Shown: positions 61,969-64,000 of the stretch, one piece after another
Numbering within the stretch: the stretch's first letter is position 1
Layout: each line of letters starts with the position of its first letter
From: Flavobacteriales bacterium UBA2104
Lineage (GTDB): Bacteria; Bacteroidota; Bacteroidia; Flavobacteriales_D; Crocinitomicaceae
Direction of reading: 5' to 3'
Assembly (NCBI GenBank): GCA_002331485.1
Contig: DCYS01000033.1
Span: forward strand, 62,001-126,000
DNA length: 64,000 nt
Notes under the pieces: model-generated
What the model was told of the DNA's origin: nothing
The model's input: the letters and a program-made list of their open reading frames with translations, nothing else
Databases searched by the model: none
Program-made: the position numbers and the translations under genes

Positions 61969-63345
61969 ATGATGAAAATATATAACGTCATACTATTTTG
62001 TTATTTGTTGTCAAACTTCGGTTTGGGTCAGGATGATAGTCGTATCAAGATCAAGTTTAACTTGCTAGATAGTCAGACGAGCAATGAAGTTTCACAAGCC
62101 AAAATCACCATCGAATCAAATGATAGTAAGCGTTTTAAAACAACCTATCAAAACGGAGATACCTTAGATCTTCCGTTTGATCAAAAATTAAATTGGCAGC
62201 TAGCAGCAAAGGCTTCTGGCTATAAAGTATTAAGAAAAGAGATCGATCTAAGTAGATTCAAAAGAAAAGTGGCTAGAAATAAAGTCGTTGAAGTCGATTT
62301 GCTTTTTGATTTTGATGGTCAGTATACGGATGCTGTAGATATTAATGCGACGTATAAACCATCAATAAAATTCAAATCAGATACACTAAGTGTTAGTGAT
62401 TATGTTTTGATAGATGAGGATCATCAGATCTTGCTAACATACCCTCAACGATTAAATAAATCAAGTGAACTTATATGGTTTGAAAAAGGAGAGATCGAAG
62501 GCAGATTAGATATTCAAGGAGTTGCAAAAGAATTGATTACTGATTTCCAAGGAAATGTGTACTTAAGATGTGAGAAAGCAGATTTCCTAATAAGTAAAGA
62601 TCAAACATTGATGCCCATAAGAACAAATACTAAGGAATTAGATAACTACATATTGCCGATCCTTGACTCACTGGAAGAAAATCGATTATATTTCTCAAAT
62701 TACAATCCTTATTATCCTGCATACGATTACTTTATGGTTGAGAAATCTGATACAACGTATACGAAGATCAGACACATCGAGGATGATCTCATGATGGAGC
62801 AATATCGTGCTGAGTACAAATGGGCCGATGTAAGAACTAAGCTTTGGGCCTGGGATATGGAGGCTGAAACAGGAATTGATCGAGAGGTATGGGTAGGAGC
62901 AAATGTTTTTACAAACTCCATATACTACGAACCTCCGATCGGAGATTTCTACAGAGATGGACAAGATCTATACGTTTTTGATTTTTACAACGATCTCATG
63001 ATCACATATGATGCTTATACTGGTAAGTCTATCGACAGTGTAGCTATTAACTTCCATCATAAAAATAGAAAAACGGGTTGGGAAGAAAAGGTAATACAAG
63101 ATCCTGTAACTAAAAAAATGTATACTTTTTTTGATGATGCAGGTACGATGGAGATCGCCTCAGTAGATTCAAAGACAGGAGAAATAGATTCTAAATTTAG
63201 GTTGCACTATCGCTATGTTGAGAATATACAAATATACGATGGAATGATCTATTACATCTATCGTCCTTATGAGTCACCTCAAAAGAAGTATTTGTACTTT
63301 GAAGATCTTCAGAGGGAGGAGAGCAGAGTTTCTATTGATCACTAA
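61969..63345 (+). CDS. Exported hypothetical protein with N-terminal beta-sandwich
   Basis: 458 residues; signal peptide (MMKIYNVILFCYLLSNFGLGQ). Residues about 22-105 look like a carboxypeptidase-regulatory or PEGA-type sandwich (IKIKFNLLDSQTSNEVSQAKITIES, NWQLAAKASGYKVLRKEI). The rest is beta-rich with propeller-like turns (YLRCEKADFLISKDQ, LYVFDFYNDLMITYDAYTG, YTFFDDAGTMEIASVD). No catalytic motif. 3' end overlaps the convergent isoaspartyl peptidase gene by 14 bp. Function unknown. Confidence 0.7.
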   Translation: MMKIYNVILFCYLLSNFGLGQDDSRIKIKFNLLDSQTSNEVSQAKITIESNDSKRFKTTYQNGDTLDLPFDQKLNWQLAAKASGYKVLRKEIDLSRFKRKVARNKVVEVDLLFDFDGQYTDAVDINATYKPSIKFKSDTLSVSDYVLIDEDHQILLTYPQRLNKSSELIWFEKGEIEGRLDIQGVAKELITDFQGNVYLRCEKADFLISKDQTLMPIRTNTKELDNYILPILDSLEENRLYFSNYNPYYPAYDYFMVEKSDTTYTKIRHIEDDLMMEQYRAEYKWADVRTKLWAWDMEAETGIDREVWVGANVFTNSIYYEPPIGDFYRDGQDLYVFDFYNDLMITYDAYTGKSIDSVAINFHHKNRKTGWEEKVIQDPVTKKMYTFFDDAGTMEIASVDSKTGEIDSKFRLHYRYVENIQIYDGMIYYIYRPYESPQKKYLYFEDLQREESRVSIDH

Positions 63346-64000
63346 ATAGCTTCATAACTATACCGCTGCTATCAGTGTAATAACCGCGGAACATTCCCGC
63401 TGTGTTAAAGGGCATATTAATGTTTCCTCGTTTGTCAAGACAAATTACACCCCCTGTTCCGTTTTTAGTCCCAAGTTCATTGATGGTCTCGTTACTTGCG
63501 TTGATCAAATCTTGTCCATTGTACTTTATTCGTGCGGCAATATCATAAGCAACCACATTTCGAATGAAAAATTCACCATGTCCGGTGCTTGATACAGCAC
63601 ATGTTTCATTATTGGCATAAGTTCCAGCTCCAATGATCGGGGAATCTCCAATTCGACCATATTTTTTATTTGTCATGCCTCCTGTTGAAGTTCCTGCCGC
63701 TAGATTACCAAATTTATCTAACGCACAAGCTCCTACAGTTCCCATTTTTTTATCCAAGATAAAAGGATCAATATCTGCTTTTGATCTATTTTTAACCTTC
63801 CGCAATTGATCAAGTCTTTTTTCTGTAATGAAATGATCGGGGGTTACCATTGATAATTGTTGAGATCGTGCAAATTTGTGAGCTCCCTCACCTGACAGTA
63901 AAACGTGATCAGAATTATTCATGACCATGTAGGCAGCCATGATAGGGCTCTCGATCTGATTTGATCCTGCAATCGCCCCAGCTTGATTAGTTTCACCGTT
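63332..64000 (-). CDS. Isoaspartyl peptidase / plant-type L-asparaginase, 5' end outside window
   Basis: 223 codons are visible; the frame stays open to base 64000 with NGETNQAGAIAG and LLSGEGAHKFA, conserved alpha-subunit sequence, so the start is beyond the window. The N-terminal nucleophile hydrolase cleaves itself before the Thr of MGTVGACALDKFGNLA; TSTGGMTNKKYGRIGDSPIIGAGTYAN follows as the substrate loop. Removes isoaspartyl residues or hydrolyses asparagine. No ATG before the visible region should be taken as the start. Confidence 0.9.
   Translation of the reverse strand, partial: NGETNQAGAIAGSNQIESPIMAAYMVMNNSDHVLLSGEGAHKFARSQQLSMVTPDHFITEKRLDQLRKVKNRSKADIDPFILDKKMGTVGACALDKFGNLAAGTSTGGMTNKKYGRIGDSPIIGAGTYANNETCAVSSTGHGEFFIRNVVAYDIAARIKYNGQDLINASNETINELGTKNGTGGVICLDKRGNINMPFNTAGMFRGYYTDSSGIVMKLFSDQ

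Overview
The window reads as an AT-rich chromosomal segment from a member of the Bacteroidota, most likely order Flavobacteriales. Four kinds of evidence support this. Several exported proteins carry type IX secretion (T9SS) C-terminal sorting domains, and a porQ-like gene is present. A TonB receptor is paired with a DUF4249 lipoprotein. Most upstream regions carry the Bacteroidota -7 promoter box TAnnTTTG, some with a TTG -33 box, and lack Shine-Dalgarno sequences. The his genes have the fused hisB and hisIE forms. No tRNA, rRNA, insertion sequence, prophage or CRISPR array was found.

Layout. 1-963 is the 3' part of hemB. 964-8229 is a complete histidine operon (hisGDCBHAF-IE) preceded by a His-rich leader peptide and a four-strand transcription attenuator. 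8234-17176, on the minus strand, is a tightly packed five-gene unit: a TolC-like channel fused to a TIM-barrel-like domain, an HlyD-like adaptor, a zinc-ribbon/TackOD1-type protein with a degenerate GGDEF-like end, a membrane GT2 glycosyltransferase, and a T9SS-exported lamin-tail/CotH protein. I read it as a candidate exopolysaccharide synthesis and export system, and it is the most interesting object here. 17586-26152 holds a TonB receptor/DUF4249 pair, a T9SS repeat protein, a PhnP-like hydrolase, an outer membrane protein, an FKBP lipoprotein and a small protein. 26317-29444 is a TPR / phosphosulfolactate synthase / WD40 operon. 29450-37835 holds lysA, a DUF2805 gene, an exported unknown cluster, a phosphodiesterase, porQ, gdhA and a predicted envelope protein.

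37897-41602 is a translationally coupled fur-STAS-purA-ostA operon. 41797-43405 is a BlaI/M56 pair with three operator dyads at exact 20-bp spacing laid over its promoter. 43443-48294 holds a membrane phosphoesterase, a bifunctional Rel/SpoT and fumarylacetoacetase. 48445-52194 holds a possible 37-codon gene and a DinB-NlpC/P60-epimerase-glyA operon. 52370-55848 is surE, a membrane protein, lpxB and a SpoIID-like gene. 55834-60102 holds recQ and a subtilase/metalloprotease pair. 60240-64000 holds ilvE, two unknown exported proteins and the start-less part of an isoaspartyl peptidase gene.

The genes are mainly housekeeping (haem, histidine, lysine, branched-chain amino acid, purine, lipid A and stringent-response functions) mixed with envelope and secretion functions. 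Several start codons were moved from the longest reading frame because a -7 promoter box lies inside or downstream of the longer start. These are stated in each entry. All functions are inferred from sequence reading alone; no database search was run.
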